Below the pieces are notes generated by a model. It was not told where the DNA came from and searched no databases. It saw nothing but the letters and a program-made list of their open reading frames with translations. 64,000 nucleotides of DNA from Pseudoalteromonas sp. T1lg23B (GTDB lineage Bacteria; Pseudomonadota; Gammaproteobacteria; Enterobacterales; Alteromonadaceae): positions 1,054,429 to 1,118,428 of the forward strand of contig NZ_PQBZ01000034.1 in assembly GCF_002964665.1 (NCBI RefSeq), read 5' to 3'. Shown here piece by piece: positions 56,711 through 64,000 of the stretch; position 1 is the first letter of the stretch; every line of letters begins with the position of its first letter. A program made the translations under genes and the position numbers.

Positions 56711-57607
56711 ATGGAAAATGTCCATATTTTGGCTCAACGCGTGTCAACGCGCGGCGATTATTTGCCGTTCAACACCGAGCAATACATCAACCGTGAGGCG
56801 GATCCCATCCACAAGCTTGTGGAACAATTACAAACCACGCTTCATATAGACGAATTGCTAACTGTGTTCGCAGAGCATGCACAGCGCATTATTAAACTAT
56901 CAGGTTTACAGTTTCACTCATCGTTGGGTGTGGCACAGATGTACAATAGTGACAATCAGCATACACCGTTTAAATTCGATCTTGAGCTCAACGAAGAACA
57001 TCTGGGGCAACTGGTATATTTTTGTCAGTATCAGATAAACGATGCTATCAAGGCTAAGTTATGTCGATTGCACAGCACATTGTTGTATCCGATGCGCAAT
57101 GCGTTGACCTATAACCGAGTGTTAAAGCTTGCAACCAAAGATTCTCTAACGGGTCTTTATAATCGCAGCCAATTCAGTGATAGTTTGGCGCAGCGTATTG
57201 AGCGTGGACGTCGTCTACAAAGCAACTTCAGTTTGATGTTGCTGGATTTGGACAATTTCAAACAAGTCAACGACCGTCACGGCCACAGTGCAGGTGACGA
57301 GGTATTGATTAAATTTGCGGATATTTTAAAGCAATCGGTACGCAGCACCGATACCGTGTATCGTTTTGGCGGTGATGAATTTGCCATCATTATTGACGAC
57401 CCGCAGTTTACCACCAACAAAGTGATTGCCGAGCGAGTAATGAGTGCTGTTCGTAACTGCCATGTGCTGTCTAAATTTGGGGTCACAACCAGTATTGGTT
57501 TTACACTGTCGACTATACAAGACTGTGAGGCGAGTATCTTTGCGCGCACCGACAAAGGCTTGTACAAAGCAAAAGCGGATGGCCGTGACTGCGCAAGAAC
57601 CAGCTAG
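56711..57607 (+). CDS. Soluble diguanylate cyclase
   Basis: 298 residues without TM helix. The N-terminal 130 residues are GAF-like but not assigned (KLVEQLQTTLHIDELLTVFAEHAQRI, FKFDLELNEEHLGQLVYF). The C-terminal GGDEF domain (about 140-298) has the active YRFGGDEFAII and the RxxD inhibitory site RSTD five residues before it. Makes c-di-GMP in the cytoplasm under control of an unknown cue. TAGGGG precedes the ATG. Divergent from the antiporter gene. Confidence 0.92.
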   Translation: MENVHILAQRVSTRGDYLPFNTEQYINREADPIHKLVEQLQTTLHIDELLTVFAEHAQRIIKLSGLQFHSSLGVAQMYNSDNQHTPFKFDLELNEEHLGQLVYFCQYQINDAIKAKLCRLHSTLLYPMRNALTYNRVLKLATKDSLTGLYNRSQFSDSLAQRIERGRRLQSNFSLMLLDLDNFKQVNDRHGHSAGDEVLIKFADILKQSVRSTDTVYRFGGDEFAIIIDDPQFTTNKVIAERVMSAVRNCHVLSKFGVTTSIGFTLSTIQDCEASIFARTDKGLYKAKADGRDCARTS

Positions 57608-57617
57608 TCATTTTTGA

Positions 57618-57660
57618 GCAGGCTCTGCGCTCCAAGCGGAGTCCCCCTAGCGGAGCCTGC
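57618..57660 (+). repeat. GC-rich compound palindrome
   Basis: GCAGGCTC (57618-57625) pairs with GAGCCTGC (57653-57660), enclosing a second small stem CTCC/GGAG (57630-57633 with 57638-57641). It is far more GC-rich than its surroundings and has no U-tract on either side. Could be a transcript-end hairpin or a REP-like element. Confidence 0.5.
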
Positions 57661-57666
57661 AACTTG

Positions 57667-58020
57667 TTAGTTCTCTACTGACTCTTTGATATAAACGAGC
57701 CGATAGATAATGAGTGCGACGGCAAAACCAAAAAAGAAACCATTTATTACCCAAGCCAAAGCAACAAAATTGCTTAGTTCGCTCAGCATGATAAGCAACA
57801 GTGGCATCAGTAGCGCGAAGATAAAAAAACTCCCCCCTTTTTCATGCCAATAAAGCAGCAGAAACACCGTACTTATCGCACCAAACAATAACGCAAATAA
57901 AAGGTTTGCCAACAGTGGTGCGCCATCGATCACACCTAACAGTGCAAACACCGCTACATTGAACAATAAACCCCAAGGCGCTTTACCTGCCAAAGATTTT
58001 CCGATTTCTTGATTATTCAC
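57667..58020 (-). CDS. Four-helix membrane protein of unknown function
   Basis: 117 residues, nearly all hydrophobic, with four predicted TM helices (about 16-32, 37-56, 62-80, 88-108). The start codon is GTG inside the end of tilS (8-base overlap), so it is coupled to tilS. Residues KSLAGKAPWGLLFN at the start and conserved Glu in LSELSNF are the only polar features. I do not recognise the family. Confidence 0.7.
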   Translation of the reverse strand: MNNQEIGKSLAGKAPWGLLFNVAVFALLGVIDGAPLLANLLFALLFGAISTVFLLLYWHEKGGSFFIFALLMPLLLIMLSELSNFVALAWVINGFFFGFAVALIIYRLVYIKESVEN

Positions 58021-59329
58021 TTCTCGTTACTTCCCATTGTATACCTTGCTGTTCATCAAACAGCGTATGCTCCAAATAAAATCCTACGACTTGCACCAAC
58101 TGCTCATTATAAAAAATAAGGGGAACATGAGCACGTTGCCAGCTTGGCACACCCGCTTCTTTAAGCCAGTGTTTTACTGTATTGCGGCCCGGCTTATTCA
58201 GCGGTCGTATTTTGTCATTCATACGACCAAACATCACTGAGACTTGCTCATCATCACAAGGTAAGCGCACTCCCCGTCCCAACTTGGGTTTGAGCATTTG
58301 CCAATCACTTATTTCTACGCTGTCTAAATCAGTAATGATCTGCGATGCAGGAACTATTTGCGGTATAACTACAAACAAATGCTGCCGGTATCGCTTCACC
58401 TCTGCCTGTCCAATAGAGATGCTAAGTTGCGCATCTTGCTTACTATTAAGAGCTTGATATAACAACTGTTCTAACACCACCTTAGAGGGCATTTTCAGGT
58501 TGTGGCCTTGTAGCCAAGCGCGCACTGTATTGGCCTGTCGTGCTTGGCTAAGCTGCGACAACGTGACAAGGTTTAGCGTTTGCTCAGCAGTTTGGCATAG
58601 CTGTAAATCTTGTTCGGTGATTTCATCAATCAACAACTGTTGTTGCTGTAACAATTCAATGCTGCGCAAAGCACTGCTCAAAAACCCCTTAAAACGCGAT
58701 TTTAACAGCGGTAATACTTGGTTGCGAAGAAAGTTACGGTCAAAACTATCATCCTGATTAGAATGATCCTCAATGTGGGAAATTGCCAATAGGTTAGCAA
58801 ACGCTTCAATGTCTTGGCGACTGACGCTGAGCAATGGCCTGATACACTGACGCCCCGATGCCAGCTCGGTGCTTTGCCGCATTGACGCCAAGCCACTGAG
58901 CCCTGAGCCACGCTTCAATCTAAGTAAAAATGTTTCAAGTTGATCATCAGCATGCTGCCCTAACACCAACAAACTGTCTTCACGAGCAAGTCTATCCAAC
59001 GCAGCATAGCGTGCCTCACGAGCTTGTGACTCCAAAGAGTGCCGGGCTTTTTGTTCGATAGTCACAGAGGTAGTTTTGAATTCAATCGCTAAGGACTGAC
59101 ACAGACGCTCACAAAACTGCTGCCAAGCTTTTGAGTCGGCTGATAGACCATGGTCGATATAGATAGCTTCTAGGTGAAGAGGTGCTTGTTCTGCGCGTAA
59201 CGTATGACACAGATGGAGTAACACCACAGAATCAACGCCCCCCGACAAGGCAACACTCATGGGCCGTCGATGGGGGTTTAGCGTATTAACCGCTGATAAA
59301 AACTGTTTATATAGCGTGGTATTTTTCAT
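58013..59329 (-). CDS. tilS: tRNA(Ile)-lysidine synthase
   Basis: Attaches lysine to C34 of tRNA-Ile2 so that it reads AUA. 438 residues. The PP-loop SGGVDS is at 29-34, followed by GQHADDQLETFLLRLKRGSGLSGLASM, a middle domain, and the C-terminal TilS domain (RGVRLPCDDEQVSVMFGRMNDKIRPLNKPGRNTVKHWLKEAGVPSWQR). Located after accA, as in E. coli, and separated from it by the accA terminator. Confidence 0.96.
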   Translation of the reverse strand: MKNTTLYKQFLSAVNTLNPHRRPMSVALSGGVDSVVLLHLCHTLRAEQAPLHLEAIYIDHGLSADSKAWQQFCERLCQSLAIEFKTTSVTIEQKARHSLESQAREARYAALDRLAREDSLLVLGQHADDQLETFLLRLKRGSGLSGLASMRQSTELASGRQCIRPLLSVSRQDIEAFANLLAISHIEDHSNQDDSFDRNFLRNQVLPLLKSRFKGFLSSALRSIELLQQQQLLIDEITEQDLQLCQTAEQTLNLVTLSQLSQARQANTVRAWLQGHNLKMPSKVVLEQLLYQALNSKQDAQLSISIGQAEVKRYRQHLFVVIPQIVPASQIITDLDSVEISDWQMLKPKLGRGVRLPCDDEQVSVMFGRMNDKIRPLNKPGRNTVKHWLKEAGVPSWQRAHVPLIFYNEQLVQVVGFYLEHTLFDEQQGIQWEVTRSE

Positions 59330-59341
59330 AATTCACAATGT

Positions 59342-59367
59342 AAAAAAGCCGCTCATAGCGGCTTTTT
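59342..59367 (-). terminator. accA terminator
   Basis: Stem GCCGCT/AGCGGC (59348-59353 with 59357-59362), CAT loop, six A before and five T after. It ends the rnhB-dnaE-accA transcript upstream of tilS. Confidence 0.92.
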
Positions 59368-59405
59368 CATTTTATCACGAATCAGTGTATAAATACAATA
59401 GACTT

Positions 59406-60362
59406 TTAGCAGTAACCAAAAGACATGAGTCGCTGATAACGCTGTTCCAGCATCTTATCAGTACCCAACTCTTCTAGTTCAGCCAAATCGCGCTTTAATT
59501 GTACTTTTAGATTCTTAGCCATAGCATCGTAGTCACGATGTGCACCACCTAACGGCTCTTCAATGATGTTGTTGATTAGATCCAACTCTTTTACGCGTTG
59601 CGCAGAAACACCCATAGCTTCAGCAGCCAATGGCGCTTTTTCTGCACTTTTCCAAAGAATTGAAGCACACCCTTCAGGCGAGATAACCGAATAGGTACTG
59701 TATTGCAGCATGTTCACGCGATCGCCCACACCAATTGCCAGTGCACCACCAGAACCACCTTCACCGATAACAGTACAGATAGTTGGCACTTTCAATGCGG
59801 CCATAACTTTTAGGTTACGTGCGATAGCTTCACTTTGACCACGCTCTTCAGCACCAACACCAGGATAAGCCCCCGGAGTGTCGATAAAGGTGACAATCGG
59901 CATTTTAAACCGCTCAGCCATTTCCATCAGGCGCAACGCTTTGCGATAACCTTCCGGCTTTGGCATACCGAAGTTGCGTTTGATTTTCTCAGCCGTGTCA
60001 CGCCCTTTTTGCTGACCAATCACCATAACAGGTTTGCCGTCAAGACGCGCAACGCCACCTAAAATAGCCGGATCATTAGCGAAAGTACGATCACCTGCAA
60101 ACTCATCAAACTCAGTAAAAATACGGTTGATATAATCGCGAGTATACGGACGAAGAGGATGACGAGCCAATTGAGAAACCTGCCAAGCACCTAAGCCTGA
60201 AAAGACCTTTTTGGTTAACTCAACGTTTTTCTCTTTTAAACGCGTAATCTCTTCTTCAAGGCTCAGATCTAAACTGCCTGAACGGCTAACATTTTGTAAC
60301 TCTTTTATTTTTACTTCCAATTCTGCAATTGGAAGTTCAAAATCAAGATAATTGAGGCTCAT
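59406..60362 (-). CDS. accA: Acetyl-CoA carboxylase carboxyltransferase subunit alpha
   Basis: Alpha subunit of the carboxyltransferase that makes malonyl-CoA for fatty acid synthesis; 318 residues (E. coli 319). Begins [19 protein letters not shown] and carries [39 protein letters not shown], and the oxyanion-type [11 protein letters not shown]. It lies 16 bases after dnaE on the same strand. Confidence 0.98.
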   Translation of the reverse strand: MSLNYLDFELPIAELEVKIKELQNVSRSGSLDLSLEEEITRLKEKNVELTKKVFSGLGAWQVSQLARHPLRPYTRDYINRIFTEFDEFAGDRTFANDPAILGGVARLDGKPVMVIGQQKGRDTAEKIKRNFGMPKPEGYRKALRLMEMAERFKMPIVTFIDTPGAYPGVGAEERGQSEAIARNLKVMAALKVPTICTVIGEGGSGGALAIGVGDRVNMLQYSTYSVISPEGCASILWKSAEKAPLAAEAMGVSAQRVKELDLINNIIEEPLGGAHRDYDAMAKNLKVQLKRDLAELEELGTDKMLEQRYQRLMSFGYC

Positions 60363-60378
60363 GCTCTAAACTACCTAA

Positions 60379-63300
60379 TTAGTTAAATTCTAGTTCTATT
60401 TCTTGCGCCGCCATTTGTGATAATCGAGTCAACAGATCATCAGTAGGCGTCACACACCATTGGGTTCCCAGCGTTAGCTCAGCTAACGCGTCTGGACGTT
60501 GATACGTAATCTTTATCGGACACGTGCCAAACTTGTAAGGTTCCAGTACTTTTCGTAAATTTTCGAAGAAGTTTGCTTCAATTTGCACCATATTTAGCGT
60601 CATTTTTATCGCACGAATTCGTTTTTCTCGTGCTTGAGCTATAGTGCAGACGTCTCTGGCGGTCATTGTAATGCCCCCAGAGAAGTTATCAAAGCTGACC
60701 TGTCCGGTTATTACCAAGATTTGGTTAATTTGCAGCAATTCTTGGTACATTTCAAACTGTTCAGGGAATAAGCGTACATCAATCCGGGCACTCTTGTCAT
60801 CTAAAGTTATCAAGCCCCAGCGATTCCCTTTCTTATTTATCAGGGTTCTAGCATTGATCACCAAACCCGCAGCAGTAGACTGAACATCGCGGTTAGTCGG
60901 CTGCAAGTCCACTAATCTGCCCGAAGTGTAGTGCTTTAGCTCTTTTCTGTATTGATTGATCGGGTGACCCGTTAAATACAAGCCTAGCGTTTCTTTCTCC
61001 CCATCTAACCATTGGTTATCTGTGAGGGGCAAAGCACTGGTAAAGGCTTGCTCAACCTGCTCGGGCTCAACCGCCAACAGACCAAATAAGTCTGACTGGC
61101 CTAGCGACTCGGCCTTGTGGTGCTGCTCAGCGGATTTCATCGCACCTGTCAGACTAGCCAGTAAGGTGGCTCTGCCTGGCTGATTTTTTTCCGGCCCCAG
61201 TTTATCTAAAGCGCCAGCATAAATGAGCTTTTCAACAACTCTCTTATTGAGTCGCTTTAAGTCAACACGGGCACAGAAATCAAAAAGGTCTTTAAACTCC
61301 CCGCCTTTTTCTCTGGCTTCGAGGATTGCTTCGACGGGACCCTCACCGACTCCCTTGATGGCGCCAATGCCATACACAATTTCGCCCTGACGATTTACGG
61401 TAAACTTATACACCCCAGCATTTACATCTGGCGGCAATAAGGTGAGTTTCATATTCTCACATTCATCAACCAATGTGACGATTTTATCGGTGTTATCCAT
61501 ATCCGCAGACATTACCGCAGCCATGAATTCAGCCGGATAGTGGGTTTTCATCCACAGCGTTTGATAAGACACCAACGCATAGGCTGCCGAGTGAGATTTG
61601 TTGAAGCCATAACCCGCGAACTTCTCCACCAAGTCGAAGATTTTCATCGCTAGTTCGCCATCAACGCCGTTGGCAATCGCTCCTTCTTCAAAGGTTGATC
61701 GCTGCTTGGCCATTTCCTCAGGCTTTTTCTTACCCATGGCGCGACGCAGCATGTCTGCTCCACCCAGCGTGTAACCCGCTAAGACCTGAGCAATCTGCAT
61801 TACCTGTTCCTGATACAAGATAATACCGTAGGTTGGTTCAAGTATTGGGATCAAACTTTCGTGTTGCCACTGTACATCTGGGTAAGAAAGTTCTTCACGG
61901 CCATGTTTACGGTCAATGAAGTTATCTACCATGCCTGATTGCAGTGGGCCCGGTCGAAACAGTGCAACCAAGGCTATCATATCTTCAAAGCAGTCGGGCT
62001 TAAGACGACGGATCAAATCCTTCATACCACGGGATTCTAGCTGGAATACCGCCGTCGTTTCAGCTCTGAGTAATAACTCGATACTCGCTTTGTCATTTAA
62101 TGGAATGGCATTGATATCAACGGGCTCTTTGCCTTCGCGGGCTAGTCGCTCATTGGTCATATCCAGCGCCCACTGTAAGATAGTGAGCGTTCTTAACCCC
62201 AAGAAGTCAAATTTAACCAAACCCGCAGTTTCAACATCGTTCTTATCAAACTGGGTAACGGGGAACTTACCTTCTTCGTCACAATACAAAGCGGCGAAGT
62301 CAGTAATGGTGGTCGGCGAGATAACAACCCCGCCGGCGTGTTTACCTGCATTTCGGGTACACCCTTCCAAAATGCGACACATATCGATGAGATCTTTAAC
62401 TTCCTCATCACCATCATAGGCTTCTGGTAACCTAGGCTCCACATCAAAGGCCTTGGCCAGTGTCATGCCGGGATCGCCCGGAACTAGCTTAGAAATTCGG
62501 TCTACGAATCCATAGGGGTGTCCGAGCACACGACCCACATCTCGAATAACCGCCTTTGCCGCCATGGTACCAAAAGTGATGATCTGCGATACCGCATCAC
62601 GGCCATACAACATGGCGACGTGATCAATTACCTCGTCTCGACGGTCCATACAAAAGTCAACGTCGAAGTCGGGCATCGAAATACGTTCAGGGTTTAGGAA
62701 TCGTTCGAAAAGCAAATCAAATTCCAGCGGATCGAGGTCGGTTATTTTAAGGGCGTAAGCGACCAGTGAACCGGCACCCGAGCCCCGTCCTGGGCCCACA
62801 GGAATATTGTTATCTTTACTCCACTGAATGAACTCCATTACTATCAAGAAGTAACCAGGGAACCCCATTTGGTTGATAACGTCTAGCTCTATTTGCAAGC
62901 GTTCATCGTATTCAACACGTTTTTCAGCCCTGTCTTGTTCATCTGGAAATAAAAATTGTAAACGTTCTTCCAATCCATCTCTGGAGACCTTAACGAGGAA
63001 GTCCTCAATTTTTAAATCCCCAGTTGGATAATCTGGTAAGAAGTAAGTACCTAATTGCACCGTTACGTTACAGCGCTTGGCAATTTCTACTGTATTCTCA
63101 AGCGCTTCTGGAATATCACTAAACAGCTCCAGCATCTGCTCGGGCGTTTTTAAATATTGCTCTTTAGAAAAACGCTTGGGACGACGTTTGTCTTCTAGTG
63201 TGTAACCATCGTGAATGGCAACGCGGATCTCGTGCGCTTCAAAATCTTCTTCATGCAGAAAAACCACTTCATTGGTCGCGACCACGGGAAGGTCTCGCTC

Positions 63301-63870
63301 GCTCGCCAAAGCGACCGCCGCATGAAGATATTCTTCTTCCTGAGCTCGGCCTGTACGGGTGAGCTCTAAGAAAAAGTGGTCTTTAAAATGCTGCTCATAA
63401 AATGCCAACACGTCCAACGCAAGCTGCTGATTGCCTTTAAGCAACGCTTTACCCACATCACCATCTTTGGCACCCGACAGAAGGATCAAGCCTGATTTAT
63501 GTTCTGCCAGCCATTGTTTATCCACCACAGGACGGTGAAAAACATGTCCTCGTTGGTATGCTCTTGAAATGAGCAGCGTCAGGTTTTTGTAACCTTCATT
63601 GTCTTTGGCCAAGATGACTAAACGGCTGGGCTCATCTGGAAACTCATCGCTTTTGAGCCAAATATCAGCTCCCACGATGGGTTTAATGCCCGCGCCATGG
63701 GCAGCGCCATAAAAACGCACCAAGCCACATAAATTCATTTGATCGGTAATCGCAAATGCGGGGAGCTCTAACTCCTGTGCTCTGGCGACGATAGGCTTGG
63801 TTTTGGCAAGCCCATCCACCATAGAGAAATCACTGTGAACACGTAAATGAACAAACTCTGGCGCAGCCAT
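60379..63870 (-). CDS. dnaE: DNA polymerase III alpha subunit
   Basis: Replicative polymerase, 1163 residues (E. coli 1160). N-terminal PHP domain ([15 protein letters not shown]), palm with catalytic Asp in [20 protein letters not shown], fingers, beta-binding region, an OB domain ([23 protein letters not shown]), and the C-terminal tau-binding region. Its ribosome site AAGGAG lies inside the end of rnhB, 2 bases separate the two genes, and accA follows. Confidence 0.98.
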   Translation of the reverse strand: MAAPEFVHLRVHSDFSMVDGLAKTKPIVARAQELELPAFAITDQMNLCGLVRFYGAAHGAGIKPIVGADIWLKSDEFPDEPSRLVILAKDNEGYKNLTLLISRAYQRGHVFHRPVVDKQWLAEHKSGLILLSGAKDGDVGKALLKGNQQLALDVLAFYEQHFKDHFFLELTRTGRAQEEEYLHAAVALASERDLPVVATNEVVFLHEEDFEAHEIRVAIHDGYTLEDKRRPKRFSKEQYLKTPEQMLELFSDIPEALENTVEIAKRCNVTVQLGTYFLPDYPTGDLKIEDFLVKVSRDGLEERLQFLFPDEQDRAEKRVEYDERLQIELDVINQMGFPGYFLIVMEFIQWSKDNNIPVGPGRGSGAGSLVAYALKITDLDPLEFDLLFERFLNPERISMPDFDVDFCMDRRDEVIDHVAMLYGRDAVSQIITFGTMAAKAVIRDVGRVLGHPYGFVDRISKLVPGDPGMTLAKAFDVEPRLPEAYDGDEEVKDLIDMCRILEGCTRNAGKHAGGVVISPTTITDFAALYCDEEGKFPVTQFDKNDVETAGLVKFDFLGLRTLTILQWALDMTNERLAREGKEPVDINAIPLNDKASIELLLRAETTAVFQLESRGMKDLIRRLKPDCFEDMIALVALFRPGPLQSGMVDNFIDRKHGREELSYPDVQWQHESLIPILEPTYGIILYQEQVMQIAQVLAGYTLGGADMLRRAMGKKKPEEMAKQRSTFEEGAIANGVDGELAMKIFDLVEKFAGYGFNKSHSAAYALVSYQTLWMKTHYPAEFMAAVMSADMDNTDKIVTLVDECENMKLTLLPPDVNAGVYKFTVNRQGEIVYGIGAIKGVGEGPVEAILEAREKGGEFKDLFDFCARVDLKRLNKRVVEKLIYAGALDKLGPEKNQPGRATLLASLTGAMKSAEQHHKAESLGQSDLFGLLAVEPEQVEQAFTSALPLTDNQWLDGEKETLGLYLTGHPINQYRKELKHYTSGRLVDLQPTNRDVQSTAAGLVINARTLINKKGNRWGLITLDDKSARIDVRLFPEQFEMYQELLQINQILVITGQVSFDNFSGGITMTARDVCTIAQAREKRIRAIKMTLNMVQIEANFFENLRKVLEPYKFGTCPIKITYQRPDALAELTLGTQWCVTPTDDLLTRLSQMAAQEIELEFN

Positions 63871-63872
63871 AC

Positions 63873-64000
63873 CTATAGCTCCTTCATGGCCAACACGCGC
63901 TGCACTGGTTTAAAACTTTTTCGATGGTGCGGGGTAATACCATGCGCTTCTAATGCAGCGAAATGTGCTTTAGTAGGATAACCCTTGTGCCCCGCAAAAC
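63873..64000 (-). CDS. rnhB: Ribonuclease HII (3' end only)
   Basis: The visible 41 codons encode the RnhB C-terminus ([20 protein letters not shown], then [16 protein letters not shown]), with the conserved HKGYPT motif. The enzyme removes ribonucleotides from DNA. The gene begins beyond the right edge. It ends 2 bases before dnaE and contains the dnaE ribosome site. Confidence 0.93.
   Translation of the reverse strand, partial: FAGHKGYPTKAHFAALEAHGITPHHRKSFKPVQRVLAMKEL

Overview
The window is one contiguous piece of a gammaproteobacterial chromosome, most consistent with a marine Alteromonadales bacterium close to Pseudoalteromonas. This rests on conserved gene orders (rppH/mutH; eno-pyrG-mazG-relA-rlmD/barA; tig-clpP-clpX-lon-hupB-ppiD; prmB-aroC with divergent smrB; rnhB-dnaE-accA-tilS) combined with accessory genes typical of marine gammaproteobacteria. 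The assignment is by recognition; no database search was run. No insertion sequence, prophage, CRISPR array, rRNA or replication origin was seen.

Layout. 1-13.1 kb: rppH (partial) and mutH diverge from a DnaA-box-like cluster, followed by eno, pyrG, mazG, relA and rlmD on the minus strand and barA divergent from rlmD. A three-gene mercury-type cassette (merR, merC, GDCCVxC protein; no merA) interrupts the usual relA-mazG adjacency. 13.3-17.1 kb: an overlapping operon of a membrane diguanylate cyclase, a TonB-dependent receptor and a YfiR-like periplasmic protein. 17.1-26.5 kb: protein quality control (ppiD, hupB, lon with a sigma32-type promoter, clpX, clpP, tig), then a five-tRNA operon (Pro-Arg-His-Pro-Pro) with a stringent-type promoter. 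26.8-39 kb: folD, a PhyH-type dioxygenase, a secreted MBL-fold hydrolase, aroC, prmB, smrB, a double receiver protein, a two-gene small secreted/membrane peptide unit, a peroxiredoxin, fadR, dsbB, a ComEA-like protein, yebG under a perfect LexA box, and an aspartate/aromatic aminotransferase.

39-52 kb: signalling and surface functions: a GAF protein, a partner-switching pair (receiver-PP2C-HATPase plus STAS, CrsR/CrsA-like), a YciH/SUI1 protein, a LysR regulator, and two convergent lipoprotein genes (an 11-repeat DUF5666-type protein and a leucine-rich-repeat protein), then a PD40 propeller protein and a secreted sphingomyelinase-like phosphodiesterase. The 4.5S SRP RNA gene follows with its own promoter. 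52.4-64 kb: a DUF3014 protein, a patatin-like lipase, a CPA2 antiporter, a soluble diguanylate cyclase, tilS, accA, dnaE and the 3' end of rnhB.

The best candidates for unusual biology are the merA-less mercury cassette with its operator built into the merR stop codon, the diguanylate cyclase/TonB receptor/YfiR module, the small secreted protein coupled to a 38-residue membrane peptide, and a recurring class of long 3' hairpins without U-tracts.
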